From the NCBI GenBank assembly GCA_900239685.1, contig OENT01000593.1, positions 30,538 to 94,537 of the forward strand: a stretch of DNA of 64,000 bases, read 5' to 3'. Source of the stretch: Rotaria macrura. Taxonomy: Eukaryota > Rotifera > Eurotatoria > Philodinida > Philodinidae. Numbering within the stretch: the first letter of the stretch is position 1; each line of letters opens with the position of its first letter. A model generated the notes under the pieces. That model was not told the DNA's origin. It worked only from the letters and a program-made list of their open reading frames with translations, and ran no database searches. This document shows, in pieces, positions 60,324 through 64,000 of this stretch. The position numbers were made by a program, and so were the translations under genes.

Positions 60324-61075
60324 ATGCCTAATAATCGTTGTACGGTTGAACAATCTGCACGTTCAAATACATACCGTCCTCGTGAATATGATCCAACATC
60401 TTATGGTTGGGATGATTGGGAAATTTCATTCGACACCTTCGTCGATGTAGAAGGCATCGCAGGTGATAACAAGAAACGAAACATCCTTATTACAGCTCTT
60501 GGTGTTCAACCCTTTAAAACACTTATATCTGTTTGTAAACCGCAGAAACCAAATGAATGCTCATACCAAAAAATAATACTGAAACTTCGAATAAATTATT
60601 CACTTGTTACATTTTCGTCAACAGAACGAATTAAGTATTTTGCAACACGTCAAGATTCATCACAGGCACTTACTGATTTTGCAAACTCTCTTCGAGACAA
60701 AGCAGTAACCTGTAAGTTTCCGAAAGATTTCTATCAAGATGCTTTAATTACAGCATTTGTCGGGGTTTGAAAAATGAACATGTTCGAAAACATTTAATGC
60801 AGCAAAATTTAGAAACATTTGAACAAACACTTAATGCAGCACGCATATCCGAATCTGTCCTTATTCAAGGTTCAAATGATCGAAATGACTTATCAGAGGA
60901 ACTCGCTGTTATGAAAATTTAGAAACACAATAAACATGTTAAGAACGTTCATCATAATTTGATTTGTCCAAGTTGTGGTTCTAATGATCATCTACGATCA
61001 CAATAACGTTTTCGTCATGTCACTGTCATAAATGTCATAAGGAAGGACACATTTCCAAATTTTGTCGCTCACTGA
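60324..61075 (+). pseudogene. Gag remnant with zinc knuckles
   Basis: From ATG 60324 a frame runs 148 codons, with a retrotransposon-gag-like segment (YGWDDWEISFDTFVDVEG, FATRQDSSQALTDFANSLRD). It then shifts frame at about 60767 and continues (LKNEHVRKHLMQQNLETFEQ) with an internal stop at about 60921. The nucleocapsid part keeps CPSCGSNDH and, in a second shift, CHKCHKEGHISKFC, a CCHC knuckle. Not functional. Confidence 0.85.
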
Positions 61076-61099
61076 CAAATACAAGCAAGAATAGGATTA

Positions 61100-61500
61100 A
61101 TACGATAGCATCTGTTGTACAAGAACAAACTAATGATATACATCCCATACATGTTTCTATCGAAATTGATGGTTTGGATGCTCTATTCGATCTCGATACA
61201 GGTTCTCCTATCACCATCATTAATCAGAATATATGGATCTAGATGGGAAAACAGCGTTTAAAACATATTACATCAGCTTACAATAGTTTTTCAGGTCATT
61301 CTATTCCTTTGAAGGGAGAAAAACTTGCTAAAGTGAATTACAATGATCAGGAGTGTGATCTAAAACTTATAGTTAGTAATGAAAATTGTAATCATATTCT
61401 AGGTCGTAATTGGATTAATGCCTTGAATTTAAATCAAACAAAATTAGATGAACTTATTAATAATAATAAAGTTCTTAATGTTAATGAAAAATTTATCAAT
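61100..61500 (+). pseudogene. Aspartic protease remnant
   Basis: The segment reads IHVSIEIDGLDALFDLDTGSPITI, with the DTGS catalytic triplet at 61195-61206. It is followed by a stop (TAG at about 61240), then resumes as an in-frame continuation with the ILGRNWI motif typical of retropepsins of this group. Inactivated by the stop. Confidence 0.8.
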
Positions 61501-62815
61501 CTAAACCAACTTCTACTTAGTTACAGTGATATTTTTCAAGAAGGTTTAGGATGTTTTAAGATGAGAGCATATTTTTATGTTAAATCAGGTATTATACCAA
61601 ATTTTCATAAGCCAAGGTCTTTACCATTTGCATATCGACAAGTTGCCGAAACGAATTTGAATCGTCTTGTACACGAAAGTGTATCAACATCAGTTCATGC
61701 TGCTAATTGGGCAGCACCAATTGTCATCGTGCCGAAACCAAATGATAAAATACATATATGTGCTGATTTCAGTACAGGTGTTAATCAGGCATTAGATATT
61801 GATCAATATCCTCTTCTGAAGCCAAATGATTTATTTGTAGCGCTCAATGTTGGTACTCAATTTAGTAAAATTGATTTTTCGGAAGCATACTTACAAGTGA
61901 ATTTGGATGAAGATACTAAAATATTAACAATTATTAATACTCATTAAGGTTTATTTCAATTTAATCGTTTACCGTTTGATATCGCTTCCGCGCCAAGTAT
62001 CTTCCAAAAGATTATGGATCAAATATATCAGGTCTTGAAGGTGCAGTTTGTTATTTAGATGATATCACTATTACCGGAAATCACCATCGAAAATAAAAGC
62101 GATTGTTAATATGCCAGAGCCAACTAATATTAATCAGTTACGTTCATTTCTAAGTGTGGTCAATCACTATTCAAAGTTTATTCCACGATTAACTGATCGA
62201 TTATTAGCTTTCTATTCATTATTGAAAAAAGATACATCGTGGCAATGGAATTTAGAGTGTGATAAAGCGTTTAAACATATAAAATGACTTCTCCTTTCTC
62301 CACTTGCATTAACACATTACGATCCATCGCTTCCATTAATATTGGCTGCAGATTTATTGAATGCAGTGGTTGGAGCGGTTATTTATCACCGTTTTCCTGA
62401 TGGTACAGAAAAAGCTATTGCTCATGCCTCAAAGATTCTTACATCAACAGAGAGTAAATATGCACAAATTGAAAAAGAAGCTCTCGCTATTTATTATTTA
62501 TGGTGTTCACAAGTTCGATCAACTTCTACGAGGTCGACAGTTTACACTTCTAACGAATCATAAACCATTGCTGACAATTTTTGGTCCTAAAAATGGTATT
62601 CCTACTATATCAGCTAATCGTCTTTAACTTTGGGCTATTAGACTGATGGGGTATAAATATAAAATTGAATATTGCTCAATAAATAATTTTGTTCTGGCTG
62701 ATGGACTTTCTCGCTTACCTGCTGGACCGGATGTTAGTTTTGATAAAATAGATACAGATGATGTTCGTTTTGTTGCTGCTGTTCAAGAAGAAATTCAAAA
62801 CTAATTACCTTTACG
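61501..62815 (+). pseudogene. Reverse transcriptase and RNase H remnant
   Basis: RT landmarks are AANWAAPIVIVPKPNDKIHICADF, SKIDFSEAYLQVNLDE, a stop at about 61946, FNRLPFDIASAPSIFQKIMD, then YLDD at 62052-62063 after a frameshift. The usual stretch of about 60 residues between the YLDD box and the connection domain is missing: ITG is followed almost at once by AIVNMPEPTNINQLRSFLS. RNase H reads [16 protein letters not shown] with KIL and [16 protein letters not shown]. It has several frameshifts and stops. Confidence 0.85.
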
Positions 62816-64000
62816 CGCTTCGCACATTGCTCAAGCTACACGAAAAGATTAAATCCTTGAACAAGTTCATCATTATATACTTTCAGGATCTCGTGCATAC
62901 TCTCCTGAAAAGTTAGAATCATATTTTAGAATTTGTAATGAACTTTCTACATCACATGCGTGTATTACTTGGGGCATTCGATCAATCATTCCGATCTGCT
63001 TTAGAAAACGTATTTTAAGTCATCTTCATTCTACACATGTAGGAAGGGGAGAAATGAAAGTCGAAGCTCGACATTATTTCTGATGGCCTTCCCTTGATAA
63101 AGACATTGAGGATATTGTTCGTCAATGTCAAAGCTGTTCTGAAATCGCTAATCAACCCTTGAAAACTCCACTAAAACCATGGAAAAGAATTCATATTGAT
63201 TTCATCGGGAAAATTTATGGGTTTATATTTCCTTATCATTGTTGATGCTCATTCTAAATGGTTAGAATTTTTCATCATGCATGATATATCAACAATTAGT
63301 ACGTTAAAATCATTATTTGCTCGATACAGATTATGTGAAGAAATTATTTCCGATAACGGAACTCATTTCACATCTAGCGAGTTTGCTCAGTTTTGTGCTC
63401 GTAATGGAATACGACATAAATGTACAGCACCAGGTCATCCGCAGTCAAATGGTCAAGCTGAACTTTATGTTGCTATTGTTAAAACTGCTCTTAAAAAAGG
63501 ACTTCATAAGGGAGGAAAACTAGTTGACGTTCTTTCTCAGTATTTATTCTATCATAGATCAACTCCTCACGCAACAACAAATGTAAGTCCAGCCGAATTA
63601 TTTTTAAAACGGCGGCTCAGAACTGTATTTGACTTATTACATCCTAATGCGATGGATGCATCTAATGTTACAAGACAACGCTATAAATAAAATTTTGATC
63701 GGCATTCTAAGCAGCGTCATTTTAATATAAATGACAAAGTACTGGTCCGTGATTTTCGTAAGAATCCAACTAAAGTGGAATGGACATCAGGTGTACTTCT
63801 TAAACGTATAGGATCTTGTCTTTGGTCTGTTAAATTTGCAGAACAAGTATGGCGTCGTCATGAGAATCAAGTTAGACATCGGCATTGGTCTGCTGATGCA
63901 GATCTTATAGTTACGAGTTCAACACCTGGAACAATGAGACTGATTCGCGAAGATGTGTTGGCCACGCTTATGTATAAAATAGTGGCCATATTGGTTGATA
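62816..64000 (+). pseudogene. Integrase remnant (continues past the window)
   Basis: The zinc-binding part (HLHSTHVGRGEMKVEARHYF, CQSCSE) has a stop in it. The core reads IIVDAHSKWLEF, ISDNGTHFTSSEF and HPQSNGQAELYV, giving the D, D and E of the DDE triad, and it is open from 63196 to 63690. After one TAA the same frame continues as DKVLVRDFRKNP and GVLLKRIGSCLWSVKF, a GPY/F-like C-terminal module, to about 63990. Confidence 0.88.

Larger units (their letters stand above)
60260..64000 (+). mobile_element. Decayed Ty3/gypsy LTR retrotransposon (runs off the window)
   Basis: Gag, protease, reverse transcriptase, RNase H and integrase remnants follow one another on the plus strand in Ty3/gypsy order. 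They are broken by several stop codons and frameshifts, plus an apparent deletion between RT and RNase H. The left end has a TTTGGCGACGAG-type sequence expected next to a gypsy 5' LTR. The 3' LTR is not in the window. It is an inactive copy. Confidence 0.9.

Noticed and set aside
1-64000. tRNA, rRNA, CRISPR or operon-like bacterial features
   Set aside because: No cloverleaf with A/B boxes, rRNA core or spaced direct repeats was noticed; the gene structure is eukaryotic throughout. A tRNA search program was not available.

Overview
This is nuclear DNA of an animal. The window is AT-rich, its genes are split by GT-AG introns (many of 50-80 bp, a few of several kb), and gene space is loose. The mix of animal orthologues (RMND1, RagC/D, RPE, RSRC2, ALKBH4, PTCD3), a bacterial-type anmK gene, caspase-like and NHL-repeat proteins, a decayed Ty3/gypsy element, and polypyrimidine-AG acceptors directly before many start codons (as expected for spliced-leader trans-splicing) points to a bdelloid rotifer. 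The species cannot be named from sequence alone. All exon joins below were worked out by hand from reading frame, splice sites and protein homology.

Layout. 0-6.3 kb: a dopamine-receptor-like GPCR (+), an Arf-family GTPase (+) and a single-pass membrane protein (-). 6.6-12.3 kb: RMND1 (-) with one 4.3 kb intron. 13.2-14.0 kb: a diverged eIF2-beta-like gene (-). 18.4-20.6 kb: a nine-exon RagC/D GTPase (-) with a polyglutamine leader. 24.1-24.8 kb: ribulose-phosphate epimerase (-). 26.0-33.6 kb: an unknown 199-residue protein and RSRC2 (-), the latter with a 4.9 kb intron. 36.4-47.4 kb is the densest stretch, all on +: ALKBH4, a possible degenerate APH-like kinase, anmK, PTCD3 (mitoribosomal mS39) and a fatty-acyl-CoA-reductase-like protein that has lost its catalytic motif. 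49.2-59.4 kb: two divergently transcribed paralogues that share an N-terminal caspase-like module but carry different C-terminal halves. One ends in a six-bladed NHL propeller; the other ends in a PARP/ADP-ribosyltransferase-like domain. They are separated by 5.2 kb of repeat-like DNA with GC-rich islands. 60.2-64 kb: a decayed Ty3/gypsy retrotransposon that runs off the window.

The most interesting locus is the divergent caspase pair. In both genes the caspase module spans exactly 739 coding bases, is interrupted by a phase-1 intron near residue 152, and is separated from the variable C-terminal domain by a second phase-1 intron. This looks like a shuffled cell-death or defence module. In both proteins the position expected to hold the catalytic cysteine seems changed (Ser or Tyr), although the histidine motif is kept.

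Outside the genes, most of the sequence is AT-rich, with microsatellites and no recognisable genes.
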